In this document: positions 12,401 through 27,400 of the stretch, piece after piece
How positions within the stretch are numbered: position 1 is the first letter of the stretch
How the letters are laid out: every line of letters begins with the position of its first letter
Origin: Wuchereria bancrofti
Taxonomy: Eukaryota; Nematoda; Chromadorea; Rhabditida; Onchocercidae
Direction of reading: 5' to 3'
Assembly: GCA_005281725.1 (NCBI GenBank)
Contig: SSBO01000008.1
Span: 3,764,671-3,828,670, forward strand
Length of the DNA stretch: 64,000 bases
Position numbers and translations under genes: made by a program
Notes under the pieces: model-generated
Database searches by the model: none
What the model saw: only the letters and a program-made list of their open reading frames with translations
What the model was told of the DNA's origin: nothing

Positions 12401-15400
12401 TTTATTACAAAGGTTTATTACAAATTAATTATATAATTTGAACAATTTATGTAGTGATAAAAGTTAGAAGTAAGATTTAATTTAGAATTCGAAGTATGAC
12501 TTGATTTTTGAGAAGTATTTTAGAAGTAAGACTTGATCTAGAATCTAGAACTCTAACTAGGACTAAAAGTTAGGATTAGAAACGACTAGGACTATTCAAA
12601 TCCTCCACCTCAACCACTTGATCGATTATAATATGAATTTCTCGAAGAAAAAATTTACAAAATGTTATTGCAACTATTTACGTTATTGTTTCCGTTGACG
12701 TAAGATTATCAGTTACGTCAGTTTTATTAATTCTTTTTTTTTCAGACTGTTAGTTTTTATGATTTAAATGTTAAATTGAAGTGTTTAGTTATTGATGAAT
12801 TATTAAAATTATTTTCAAAATAATTATTATCATTTTCATTTAATCTTAGTATTATTGAAAATTCTGTTGAATTATTTGGAATTAATTATGAATTCATTTC
12901 ATTTCGACTTCGAATCTGAAATTCACTCTGAATTTGAATTCATATACTTCAGCTATAATTTTTCATCGGAATAATACGATTATAAATGTTATTTATGAAA
13001 ACAATAATTTCAGAAATCGATCTCATCACCATTTATCGATAGCAACAATAGTCGAGGACGGTTCATGTTTAGTAGCACCGGAAGATTGTCAACACCATCG
13101 TTTATCGATGACAATAATTCGTTTGCTGATGACATTAGATCACCATTCACCAATGAATTCATCAATTCGTCCACATTTGGCTCAGGTTTATTTTAATCGC
13201 CTTTTCATTCCTAAATTTTAAATTAAAATTCAATTCATATCTAGACTGACAAAATTCATGCAAAAAAAAAAAAATGAAATAATTATTGACCATTTTTGCG
13301 TTTACACCATTTGATCACTTCCTGATATTGATTAATCTTTTCTCGACAAAATTTCTTTTAATGAAAGATACCGAACAAAATTAATCATTTATCTTAATAA
13401 ATTAGAGAATTTATCTTTATAGACATCGATTTGAAAGTTTGCATTTAATAAATTTACAATTTTATCTAATTTTTTTTTTTTTTTTTAACTAATTTTCACA
13501 AAACTCATTTTACAGAATATAAACTCTAAATGAGTTCACACGTAATCCGTAAATAAATTCACACGTAAATGAATCCATATGTAGCCTAAACGAATCCACA
13601 CATAATCCATAAATAAATCTGCATGTAATCCAGAAATGAATTTACACGTAAGCCATAAAGGAATTCACACGTAATGCACAAATAAATTTACACGTAAACT
13701 ATAAATGAATCCACACGTAGTCCATGAATAAATTTACACGTAAACTATTTTTCAACATTACTAATACGTGATGTGATTACGTTGCATCTACTAAGATTTA
13801 TATGTTAAGAAAATTCAGGAAACACTGATACCAAATTCCGATCTATCCGATACTTTTACTATTTTTTCTTCTTCAGAATCATTATTTGATCGACTATTTC
13901 CTTTTTCACCGTTGGAACGTTACAAGGACACTTCCTTACGTCATATGTCTAAGGGAACGATTGGTTCACCGCCACATGGCATTGTACGAAATATTCCAAT
14001 TAAGATGGAAAGTGTAAGAGTTCATTTTAATTCATTTCATTTCATTTCATACTTATGTCAATATTTTCCTTTTACTTTTCTTTTTTTTATTCAAATCAAT
14101 AACTTCTTACTTTCAAAAGAAAGTATATCCGATAGAGAGTTGATAGTATCCGGTAAAGCAGATATTAACAGTTAGGCAAATAATATCTATTTAATTATTG
14201 TAATTAAAGTAATATTTTATTTTGTTTAAAAATTCTTGAATAATATTTAGTGGATTATTTAGTTAAAATTTAATTAATAATTCTTAATTATAATTCCATT
14301 TTATAGCTTAAATTTTCACTTAAAAAGTGAGCTAATTTGATTAAATTTCATTGGAATTTAATGAAAGTATGATGATAATTATTTTTTAATTTACTTTAAT
14401 TTTTTATAAATATACTTCTGATCTTGTTAATATCAATTTAATTCCCATTCTCAATATTTAGTTAAAATTTAGTTAACACAATGAATCAATAAAAAAAAAT
14501 TTTGATTCAAATAAAAATTATCTATCAGTTTCTTGTTTTTTTTCCTTTTTTTTTAATAAAAATTTTCTACTTTGTAATGGAAAGTTTAAATTTCGTATCA
14601 GGTAGAGTGATTTATAATTAAAATTTCAACTTTTCTTACATTTCAAATAACTTACTAACTTACCTTAATTTTATTTCTACTTCAACTTTCCTGTGTTTAC
14701 TCAATTCACCATGATTTAATTCTTCAGTTTTCTTCATAAATTCATCCTAATTTTTTTATAAAATATTAAATTGACTTCTATATTTTAGGCACCTTTAAAT
14801 AATAATGATAACGGTTCTGATAAGCCAAAAAGCAATACTCTTATCTTCCGAAGAAATCGCCATTATCACGATGAACCTCCAATATTTCCATATTATCAAA
14901 ACAAATTGGAAAGGTTAGCAACATTTTTTTTCCTAAGTTTAAAAATTTACATTTAATAATAACGCCACTTCGATTTTTCTTTTGAAATTCATCCACCTAA
15001 TTTTTAAAATTTTGATTTTCACAAAAAAAATTTTTTTATTCTACAGTTTTCTTGATTATCTATCCTGTATTGATTGATTCATACTTTAACTAACTTTTCA
15101 TACTTTAAATATTCGTGCAAATTTATCACTTTTATAATTATTACTTTTTTATAATTCCATTAACTATTTTAATACTGGTCGTTACTACAAGAATATATTT
15201 CAAATTAATTTTCATTTTTCATAACTTCAAATTTGTTATATATAATAATGCAATACAAAAAAGAATAGTTAAATGATCCTGAATATAATCTGGAATGCTT
15301 ATCTAAAGTTTATTTTGAAAGTCTAATATTACTGAAAGAAATCGATCTCTTTCTAATTCAAACTAATTCTTATTCATATTTAAAATAATAAATTTTTTCT

Positions 15401-18400
15401 CATTTATAATTTAAAATAATAAATTTTTTCTTATTTGTCTTTAAAGCAAATTTTCATACCTCTCTTTTTTTCTTTTTTAAAAGTGACTAAAAATATAATT
15501 TCAAGAAAGTTTGCCAAATGAATTTGGCACACCTAAAATTATTACACTAAAAGAAAAATGATAGTTTTATAGCATTTTTAAGCGTATTTATGTCACTTTT
15601 GAAATTTGATTGTTTGCTCGAAATTTCTCCTTCCATGTTGCTATGTTACTTTTTATCTAAAACTTGAAGGTCAGAACTAAGATGACCTTCTTATATACCT
15701 TAAATTTGGATTGCATTTTGTGGTTTTTTTCTTTTTTTTTTTATTGAATGGCAAATATTTCGTTTCATATTTAAGTATTTTGAGTTAATATTTATTTATC
15801 TATTTCAGATTAGAATTAATAGCAAATTTTGATCATTGAAAAATTTTCTTTTATAATATTTAAGAAAAAATTTCAATATATGATACATTCATTTTTTCTT
15901 TGCTTAAAAAAAAGTGTCAAATTGTCATTTTTTTTCTTCTATGATATTAAGAGATATACATATTAGCTACTGCGAAATTTTTTGATTTCTATTTGATCCA
16001 TTTGATCAACTTCATTTCTTTTACATGATTGATCACTTTGGTGACAGATTTCTTTTCTCGTTGACAATTGTAGAAATTACTGTATTTGTTATAGAAACAA
16101 AAACTATCAATTAAAGACATTTTAATAAAGACAAAATTTTAATAAAGACAAATTTTAATAAAGACTAATTAATAAAGACAAAAAAAATTTTTTTTACTAA
16201 CTTTTTATTTTTGTAATTTTTATTTTCAAAAGTTTGCGTTTTAAGTATTTTTTTTTTTTGATTTTATATATTCAAACATAATATTAATTAATTTTCTTAG
16301 CTTATCGTAATTTCTTAGACTATAACAGTGATTTTACTTTTTCTAGTTCCCGAGATTATATTAATTATTAAAAATTTCTCATATATCACACTATTTTATC
16401 TTAACAAAACTTTTTCTTTTTTTTTTGAAACAATATATTGTGGAATTTTTGAAATTAACAATAAATGAAAAAAATCATTAATTAAAATATCATATTTTAT
16501 TGAAAATAATCAAAAAAAAGTGCACAACTATAAGTTGTTTTTTTTTTGCTGTAGAATTTATCAATTTTTTTTCTATCAAAAACTTAAATCTTTTTTTTAA
16601 TTTCTAAATAAAAAAGAAAAAAAAAATGATTTCTTATCAAAAAATGAAATAAAAGAAAAAGAAAATGAAAGAAAGAAAGAAAAAAAAAAGAGAGAGAAAA
16701 ACGTCCATTTTAAGCATTAAACATACAACGATAAATGAATGATATTAAAAATTTAAGTATAAAAACGAAGCAAAGTTTAATGAGAATTTTCAAGGGCAAT
16801 AAAATTCATTCTTTACCATTTTTCAATCATTTCATCGTTTTCTAATCATTTTTGTTCAAAATGAAATATAATCAATAGTTAGAGTAAGGCAAAAAAAAAG
16901 AAAAAGTTTTTAATTTTAAAAAAAGAAAAAAATGTCTCATAAAGATTGTCCGTTATTAAATGAAAATTAAAATTTTTTAGACTCACTGTTTTTTTTCTTA
17001 AATTTTCTTGCTCATAAAGAATAAAAAAAATTTTTTTTTGAAAAAAAATTAAATCGAAAAGAAAAAAAATTCAGCTTAAATTCATAAAATTTTATTTAAA
17101 TGAAAAAAATTCAGGTTAAATTAAGATATGATCATTTTTCTTTTCTGATTTCTTCAAAATATTGTTTTCTAAAATTTTCCTTTGTCATCTTTTCTTCCTT
17201 TATCTTCTCGTTATCAATGACTGATAACAAATGACTAAATGATAAAAAATTACGAAAAATAAATTATTAAAAAAAAACTTTTTCATTATTTAATAAGAGG
17301 ACTGAAAAAAACAATAAAAAATGGTTCATTTTTTTTTGAGGAAGGAATTTGTTTTCCATATTAAAAGAAATTTAAAAGACAAAGAAAGGTAGAAAGAGAG
17401 AGGGGGAGAGAGAGAGAGAAAAAAGAATTTAGCTTTCATACAAAATGAACGAATTGCTTTATTTTTTTCATTTGTCACACGTAAAAGTCATTGATCAAAA
17501 CTTGTTCGTATCATTAAAAAGAATACTTTTTTTCAAAAATAGAAAAAATAAAAAAAATTCCACTTCTGAATTTTCTTTTTTGAAAATTTCTACAAAATGT
17601 TTTTCTTTTTTTTTTTTAGAACGTCTAGAAATTATTCAACATGTTAAGTTAACTTTAAACTCCTGAAAGTGTCGGAAATATTAAAGTAACGGAAATGAGA
17701 AATACTGGAACTAGTTCCTTTTGCAGGAATTTCTATTACAATATTTCATTTAAATTAAAAAATTATAAATTTTTGACAAAATAATTTTTCTCGTTTCATT
17801 GATATAATATTGTTTTCTAAAATTAAATTTAATCAAAGTTAAATTGGCATTAAAGTACTTTTNATCTTAACAAAACTTTTTCTTTTTTTTTTGAAACAAT
17901 ATATTGTGGAATTTTTGAAATTAACAATAAATGAAAAAAATCATTAATTAAAATATCATATTTTATTGAAAATAATCAAAAAAAAGTGCACAACTATAAG
18001 TTGTTTTTTTTTTGCTGTAGAATTTATCAATTTTTTTTCTATCAAAAACTTAAATCTTTTTTTTAATTTCTAAATAAAAAAGAAAAAAAAAATGATTTCT
18101 TATCAAAAAATGAAATAAAAGAAAAAGAAAATGAAAGAAAGAAAGAAAAAAAAAAGAGAGAGAAAAACGTCCATTTTAAGCATTAAACATACAACGATAA
18201 ATGAATGATATTAAAAATTTAAGTATAAAAACGAAGCAAAGTTTAATGAGAATTTTCAAGGGCAATAAAATTCATTCTTTACCATTTTTCAATCATTTCA
18301 TCGTTTTCTAATCATTTTTGTTCAAAATGAAATATAATCAATAGTTAGAGTAAGGCAAAAAAAAAGAAAAAGTTTTTAATTTTAAAAAAAGAAAAAAATG

Positions 18401-21400
18401 TCTCATAAAGATTGTCCGTTATTAAATGAAAATTAAAATTTTTTAGACTCACTGTTTTTTTTCTTAAATTTTCTTGCTCATAAAGAATAAAAAAAATTTT
18501 TTTTTGAAAAAAAATTAAATCGAAAAGAAAAAAAATTCAGCTTAAATTCATAAAATTTTATTTAAATGAAAAAAATTCAGGTTAAATTAAGATATGATCA
18601 TTTTTCTTTTCTGATTTCTTCAAAATATTGTTTTCTAAAATTTTCCTTTGTCATCTTTTCTTCCTTTATCTTCTCGTTATCAATGACTGATAACAAATGA
18701 CTAAATGATAAAAAATTACGAAAAATAAATTATTAAAAAAAAACTTTTTCATTATTTAATAAGAGGACTGAAAAAAACAATAAAAAATGGTTCATTTTTT
18801 TTTGAGGAAGGAATTTGTTTTCCATATTAAAAGAAATTTAAAAGACAAAGAAAGGTAGAAAGAGAGAGGGGGAGAGAGAGAGAGAAAAAAGAATTTAGCT
18901 TTCATACAAAATGAACGAATTGCTTTATTTTTTTCATTTGTCACACGTAAAAGTCATTGATCAAAACTTGTTCGTATCATTAAAAAGAATACTTTTTTTC
19001 AAAAATAGAAAAAATAAAAAAAATTCCACTTCTGAATTTTCTTTTTTGAAAATTTCTACAAAATGTTTTTCTTTTTTTTTTTTAGAACGTCTAGAAATTA
19101 TTCAACATGTTAAGTTAACTTTAAACTCCTGAAAGTGTCGGAAATATTAAAGTAACGGAAATGAGAAATACTGGAACTAGTTCCTTTTGCAGGAATTTCT
19201 ATTACAATATTTCATTTAAATTAAAAAATTATAAATTTTTGACAAAATAATTTTTCTCGTTTCATTGATATAATATTGTTTTCTAAAATTAAATTTAATC
19301 AAAGTTAAATTGGCATTAAAGTACTTTTTAAATAGATTGAATTATTGAAGTAATCATGTTTATCGACTAACAGAAATCAATTAATTTATACAAAACGTAA
19401 CTTTGATAGGAGTAATTTCCATTAATTGTCAATAAAATTTATTGGATATTTAAATATTTATTGTTAATGAGGCATGAACTTTTCTCCAAAGTATAACGGA
19501 ATTTAGAAATGATAAAATGAAAAACTTAAAAATGGTCGTATCGATTAATAATCATTTGCAGAATGAATTATTCCTGATTACAAGGACAATTTTTGTCCTA
19601 TTCATTCAGCATTGCTTACTATGACAATGTGACAATGTGACATTTTTACATATTCATGACATTCAAGTAATTTATAGCAAAATTTACACTTATTTTACAG
19701 TAAAATAATCACAGACATATTGTTATCACTTTTTTTCATCATTTTTCAGACAATTTAATTATTTGTAAATTTCATCTAATTAGTCCTTTTCATTCTAAAG
19801 CAATTACATTCTAATATGCTGATAAAATAAAAATTTCAAATTGATTTGCATAAAAGTTTTTGTGTACGATAATAAAAATTTCAATTAGTATAACTAATTA
19901 TAAACCAGTGGAATTTATATAAATTATGAAAAAAATTTGTTGTTAAAAATATTAAATATTTTTAGTTTTCTAACTTAGTCTTAATTTTAATTAATACAAA
20001 ATGCTATGATTAATTATGGTTGAATCAATTCTTTATTGTCCTATTTTTTGTCCATTGAAATGAAATCATTTATCATTTAATTAACCAAAAAAAAAAAAGA
20101 TACTGTTAAGTGAGATGATAAAAATTGTTGAAAAATTCATGTATTATTACACTGAAACAATTTTTTTGTCAAATATAACTATGAATGAGTTCAATTCAAT
20201 TCAATTCAATTAAGGGTACAGTTTTTTTTTTTTCTTCTTTAACTAATGAAAAAAAAAAAAGATTCTGAAAATGATTTCAATTATAATATTAACAGAAATA
20301 ATCTTCATTAATTAATCGAATATTATTTTGCTAAAATTTTCATTTTCTGGTTATTTCTCTTCTTATCTATCGATATTAATTCGAAATTATCTTATAAAAT
20401 TTTGCTTAATTATTAAGCAAATCTTATTTGATAAAAAAGATTAAAAAAAATGGATTTACTTTAAATTTCATTTTGACATTTGCTTTTTTTTTATTTAAAA
20501 TTTTGAAATATTCACTTTGTCATAAATGTCGCCAACATAACAAAAAATCATTCAGTTATAACTTCATTCATATGTTATTTATTAAATAAGAATTTTTAAA
20601 AATTATTTTTTTTAAATTTTAAAAAATTTTTCCAATTTTCTTTAATTGCACCTTTCTTTTTTTAATTTGTATTGCATGCACGATTAAATGCATAAATGCA
20701 TGCATCTATGTCCCTTGTAAATTTGATAAATTCCTTTAAGTCATAATTAACTTATAATTACTAAAATAAACTTTTGATTATATCAAAATGCTTCAATGTT
20801 TTTCATCCTATGAATTATTACTAATTCTTCTTTTTTTTTTATATTTTACTCTACAAATAAACAGATTGTAGTATGTCATATCTGAGTTAAAATTAGATTT
20901 TAAATATAACTAAATGGTTTTTTATGTTGGCATCAAGTGAAGGCTTGAGAACTTCACTTCATAAGATGAAAAAAGTCGATATTAAAGAAAAAGAAAAAAC
21001 TTAAAGTAAATCTATTTTTTAAATCATTTCTTTTTATTTTCGAGTAAAAGTTTGCTTAGCAATAATTGTGGCATTCAAAAATTTTACAGTCATCTCTCCT
21101 TATTTAACCTTTAACCTTTGATAACATAAAAAGAATTAGTAATTTCCTACAATTAGCAAAAGAAAATTCTCTAGGTAAAAGACATTTCGTACAAAATTCT
21201 CCAAGTAAAATCTATCTATATTAAACAAAATTTTCCGGTTAAAATTCATCTCAATTAAATTTTTCAGATGAAATTTACTTTAATTACTAAATTGTCAAAC
21301 AAATATAGGTAAAAGCGAACATTTAAAAAATTGAGTAAATAAGGTAAATAATGATCAAATGATTAAAATTGTGTTCATTTTTGTTTGTTGTTAGTTTAGA

Positions 21401-24400
21401 GGAAATTAAGATGAGTGTTTGGAAAAGAGAATAATCGAATTGAATGAATCAGTGAATGAATGAGTGACCAATGGAAGAGGTAGTGAAGTGGACCGACTAA
21501 CCAAACCGTTCGACTGGATCCATTTTGTTAACTTTTCATCTGTTAATATTTTTCATTCATTTAGCTTTATTTCTTTTCTTTTTTCTTTTCATTCTATCGA
21601 AATCATTGTTGAAAATGAAAAAAGAAAATTTAACAAATTAAACTTACTTTTTCATCAATTTAATCTCATTTTTTTCTTTTCAACAATCTTATTACAAACT
21701 TTTTTCATATTTAAATTTAAATGTTTATTTGTCAAATTAAACATTACCGTATTTTCATCGGTATATTGTTATTGTTATGCATTGTTAGAAAATAAAAAAA
21801 AAAAGGGAAAAAGAAAATCTGACAAATTAGGCCGAACTATTTTTAAAATATATCGAAAATGTAAAAAGAAATTACTGCGAAATAATTTTGCATACTGTAA
21901 CATTAAAAATTGAAATTTAACTAAAGATATTGCGATAAAAGTTCAATTAATTTTACATATTTTTCCAAGGAATTATTATTTGATGGTAAATTAGTTATTT
22001 TTGGATAATCCTGTTTGAAATATTTGAAAATTTAATGATATTCTTCTTCTTTATATTGTAAAAATGTTTTCAAAAAAGGTTAAAAAAAAAAATCAGTTTT
22101 GAAGAAAAATTATGCTCGCAAAACATCCATTAAATACTTCCCGTTTATACATTCTTTTCAGCCAAAATTTATTTAAATCATAAGATTTTCACTATCAATC
22201 ATGAAATTACACAGTTTATTCCTATTAAACATTTGTCATAAAAATTTAACTTTTTTCAGCGATATGATTAATTATTACTTCCTCGTTTATTAACAATTAT
22301 TTCTTACCAATAATCCCTTATAATAAGATCAGTGTTGGATAAAAAAAAATATTAATCCGAATAATTTCTGTTTCCAAACAAAATAATTGTTTCATTCAAT
22401 TCATTGAAAATTATCTGTTGAGAAATGTAAATTACATTACTTACTAGTAACAAGTTAATAAGTTAAGTTATTCCCCAAACCCAACATTAACTAATTAAAA
22501 AATTCAATTACGATACTGTTATCCCTATGAAAATATAACTGCCATATCATTTCATTTGTAGCAGAAACTTTGAAATAAAATATTTTGAATATTTTATAAT
22601 CAAAAATAATTTTTTTGCTCTTCTTTTCTCTTCTCTCATTTATAAAAGTATAACTTAAATAAAATAACAATTTACGTATAATAAAGTAACCACGACTTAC
22701 AGTACCACTGTCGCTACTGTAATTACTGTAAATTACAAAAAATTGACGGTATCATATAGACTAAACTATTTTCTATATGATTTCTATCACTCATTTTATT
22801 CAACAATTCACCTCACGCCGATAATTTCTTTTTTTTTTTTTTCATTTCAATACTGATAAGAAAGTAATCACATATCTTTTCTCTTTTTTTCTTTCATTAC
22901 TTTGTTTTTAGTATGTGAAAACATTGATAAAACTTTTCTTCCAAACAACAAGTCATCCTCTTTCCCTCTCTCTCTCTCTCTCTCCTTCTGATAATAAAAT
23001 TGCCAAGAAAAAGCCGAAAGCAAATCTGTCACTAATTTGATAAATTAAAATGTTCATCACATACCATAAGATATAATCATTAAAATTTTTCGTTTAGTTT
23101 TATTTTCTACTCACTGATTAGTTTTGAGGATTATAAAAATTTAGCATTTGATTAGCTAAAATTTCATGCATAAATTTATAATGTTCAAGTTTATAAACGA
23201 ATTAAATAAAATATTAAAGTTGTTTAATTATCAATTTATAAATTAACTTATAAGTAAACTTTCATTCTTATACAATAAATCTATATATTACAGTAGTAGT
23301 GGTGGTAGTAGTCTTACTAAAATATAAATTCAGGTCATACTCGTTCAATAACCTTTCTATTATGATTGCTTAGAAAGTACATGACAGTAAAAGAGAAGGT
23401 GAAAATAATTTTTGTACAATAACATTCCGGCCTTTTTTTTTTTTCCTAGCAATAGAAGACCCAAAAGCGCCGATTTGTCGCTGATTCCGTTTTCTTTGTC
23501 CTTTTTTTTTACCCTCTATCTCCGTCTTTTTCCCTCCCTCTCTCCTTCTTTCTCTCTCTCTCTCTCTTCTTAGATTCTTTTATAAATGAAAAAGTATCAT
23601 TGTATGAATACATAAATATATTCAGGATGTTTTATATCAAAATTTTGCATAATTTCTTCCAAATCAATGATTTTATTCTCAAAATAGATGCAATTTCTTG
23701 TCTTCTCTCTTTTGTTATCTTTTTTTTTTCTTCTTTGAGAAAGAAAAACTATTAATAGATTTAAAAAAAAAAAATTATTTCAAAAAAAAAAAAAATGAAA
23801 ATGAAAAATTCACGTAATCGGCGGCATATTGTAAATCATTGTCTTGTGATTGCGAGAAAAGTTTATATTTCAAGAGCATTTTACGTCCTTCATTTCTTCT
23901 CACTCAATCCCACTTTTTTTTTTTTCTTCTTTTTATAAAAGATATTAAAAATGTTTTTGTGCTCTAATGTCATTGTTATTGCAAAATATTTTTCCCTGTT
24001 ATTACCATTATTATTACTATTATTATTATTGTTATTATTATATTATTATTACACATTATTACTATTATTTTAATATTATTTATTACTATTATTAATATTG
24101 TTATTTATTATTTTTAATTATTACTACTATTACTATAAAACAGCAATAAAATTTGTGATAAAAAATTTGATTCAATGTATGATCTCATTTTTTCCTTTCT
24201 TGTAGATTCATTTTATTTTATAAAATCTCATTTGTCCGATTAAATTAATCTCTTTTCAAATAGTCAAACAAGGTTTAATATCATTTATCAGTCTTTTCCT
24301 TCTAACATTTTGAATGTTTGTTATCAGTGTTATCTTAAATTTATTGCTTTTTTTACTTCAGCTTTTAAGAAAAACAATTATTTTCTTTCATTTAATGTCA

Positions 24401-27400
24401 ACTTTTTTCCGCTTTTTTTTTTCTTTTGATAGATAAAAATTTTTTGGCTGTGATAATTTAAAGTGATCTGTAATTTTAATTTGAAAAATTGCTAATATTT
24501 TTGTTACAGTGAACTCTAAATTTTAAAGATTACATAAATAATTTAATATGAACACATAAACATGCTGCATCCATTCATAATTTTCATATTACTGATATGT
24601 TAAAATAATGATATGATAATTTATTATGAATCGTTGGTTTAATTTGAGACAATTTATCTTTATCTTTTATGAGTTTAAAATTTTTATCCTTCATTATTTT
24701 TTGTTTTCTCCCAAATTATCTTCTCAACAAGTTGCGCTTATAATTTTACTAATTCATTTCTTTTTAAATTTAACTTTTCAAACGATAATCAATCAATATG
24801 ATTAGTTAAAAACATTCTTGTTTTAATGATTGTAATGTATTCCGTTAATATATGTCTATAAAATATGAATGTTTATTTATAACTTCTTTTTTCATTGAAA
24901 CATATCTAAAATTACTTTCAAGGACATCTGTTATTACAAATTAAAATTAATTACTATTCATTCTTCTCCTTATATTTTAATATCAAAAGTATACTCTTCA
25001 GAAATATTCTTAAAAATCAAAAAAAAAATTCTTTTTTTTTGCTTTTCTTTGCAAAAATATTTTGCCACAGATAATTTTTTTTTTGATTTTCTTTGCAAAA
25101 ATATTTTGCCACAGATTCCATCTTTTTCTTTTTTTTTAAAATTATCTAAAAAAAATGATTTAATATTAAAGAACTTTTTAATTCATAATTAATTACGCTA
25201 CTTAGATCAGCTTAAATACTTATTGTACAATTTGCTTATTTCAACAATCCGTTTTTTTTTTAAATTGATAAATTGATAAATATGCTACTGTTTTGTTCAA
25301 TTTATTATTTGTTAAAACAATATCCCAATTCATTTAATGAATATTTGATTTAAAGAAAAAAAAGAATTATGAAGTAAGTAATAATTTGCAAATTAAATTA
25401 AATATTTAAAATAAAAATTAATTTTTACTTTACTTTTTAATGATATTATTTGCATCAAACATGAACACTTTTATCACTATGCTAACATACTTTAATGACT
25501 CATCAATTGTACTTCTCATTCCCTTTTATATCATCAAACCGATGATAAGAGATGATAACGATAACAATGATGACAACGTTGACAACGATTGCTATTCTTT
25601 ATTCATTTTATTTTATGCTTATTTATTATCAAACAAAAGCTTAAAATGTTTTTTAACCAAAATGTAAAAAAAAAAAATGCTATATAAATTATGATTCATT
25701 TTGATTGATGAATCTTTTTCAGGTGCAATATATACATTTATTTATTTATTTATTTATATAAAAGGAAAAAATGAGAGAGAGAGGGAAAGGGAGAGAGGGA
25801 GAGAAAAAAAAACGAAGACGATATATCGATAGAATGATTTGCTATTTTATTTTTTATTTTTCTTTTTATTCATTTATTTTTCTTTTTATAGCATGAAATT
25901 ATCATTTATATTTTAATTTATTTTCAAATAATTTGTGTTTTATTATTTAATAATTCTTTCATACTAAATGGTATCAATAAAATTTTTACCGTTATTATTA
26001 TCATAAAAATTATCACTACATTATGACTTTTTATTTGAACAAAAAAAAAAGAGAAGAAAAACATACAATTAACCTATTTTTCTTTCTCATATTTATTGCT
26101 AATATTTCAATCATTCATTATTATTTTCTAATTTACTATTTATTTTGCTAAATTTCTTTATTACTATCAATCAAATAAATTGAATTAAAAAACAATTCAA
26201 TATATTATAAAGTAATAGTAAATAGTAATCATTGTAATATCTATCATTCAATTATTTTATCATCGTTACAACATTTTTATCCATTAATATCATGAATATA
26301 TCATAAAAGATTCCCGTTTGTAATTTTATAATTTTAAACAAAATTTTAGATTTTTATTAATTAAAATTACTTTGAATTAATTATTCATTCGTACTAATTT
26401 TCTCCTTTATTATAATGTTCAATTTTATCAAAATTCATTAATTTTTAGCATTATTTCACTATAAATGATTAAATAGGATAATTCTTTTAAAATATTTCAA
26501 ATAATTATCATTCCATTCCTATCAAATCTCATTTTTAATCATTTAAATTTCTTTTGTACAAAAAATTTCATATCATAATAACATTCTAAATATAATATCA
26601 AATTATTTAATTAAATTTTCAGATTCTTTTTTTTTTTGACTTTGGATTTTTCAAAAATTTAAAATCAAAACTAATAAATTTAAATATAATTGAAGTAACA
26701 AATATCAATGTATTAAATTCCATTCACTTTGCATTAATACTTCAATTAGTACTAATTACTAATATCATTTTTTTAATATTAAAATTGTTAAAAAATGACT
26801 AACTAACTTGTATTACTTGAAATTATTACTTCTGCTGCTACATTCCATAGGTAACGTTTTTGTTATCATATTATCACGTCAAAGAGCGCTTTTTCTGGGT
26901 GACAATTATTGTGCTATCACGACCGGTTATAGGAAAGAGAACAGATTAGTATTTCTTCCATCAACTACTGATACTCTCTCTCTCTCTCTCTATTATCAAA
27001 ATGCGTTGGTGTTTCAGTGGAGGTCGTATTTCACCACCTCCGCCACCACAACGAAAATTCATTAATCCATCGATATTATCATTGAATGCAACACCTGGTT
27101 CATCATCAAGTTCAAATGAAATTACCTCAAGTGATGATGATCACAAATGGCTTAAGTTTGCTCTTTTTTTTTTTTTTATCGTTTTTAAACAAAAAAAAAA
27201 AAGAGAAAGAAAGAGAAGAAAAAACTTTGTTGCAATAAATTCATATTAAATTAAATTTTATTTTTATTAAATTTTAAATTAATTTATTTACATGAATTAT
27301 TTTTCAATTCATTACTAATTGTATATTTTGTGAATTAAAATGTATTTTATAGAAGAACAGAAAAATCAGATGCATTTACAACGAAAGCATCAAATCGTCC

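Larger units (their letters stand above)
14914..27017 (+). other. CAS intron 6 (12.1 kb as assembled)
   Basis: The longest intron in the window; its ends match in phase (AG before, T after, giving Ser). It includes the duplicated 1465-bp segment, so its real length is probably about 10.6 kb. It also has CT-rich tracts near 22965-22985 and 23535-23570 and an imperfect TTA/ATT array near 24003-24140. The longest open frame (21464-21913, 149 codons, no ATG) is Phe/Lys-rich and unlikely to be a gene. An exon may be hidden here. Confidence 0.6.

Noticed and set aside
12934..13221. His/Ile-rich open frame over CAS exon 4
   Set aside because: The phased reading from 13014 gives KSISSPFIDSNNSRGRF and joins both neighbouring exons; this frame does not.
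17445..17666. Small open frame present twice (also 18911-19132)
   Set aside because: The two copies come from the duplicated contig overlap, and the peptide is low-complexity without homology features.
21464..21913. Longest open frame in the window (149 codons, plus strand)
   Set aside because: No ATG start, composition dominated by Phe, Lys and Asn as expected from AT-rich DNA, no domain and no splice partners; it lies inside the large CAS intron.
26808..27065. Leu-rich, signal-peptide-like open frame before CAS exon 7
   Set aside because: It starts with TTG, crosses the exon 7 acceptor in a different frame, and contains a CT-repeat-derived LSLSL segment.
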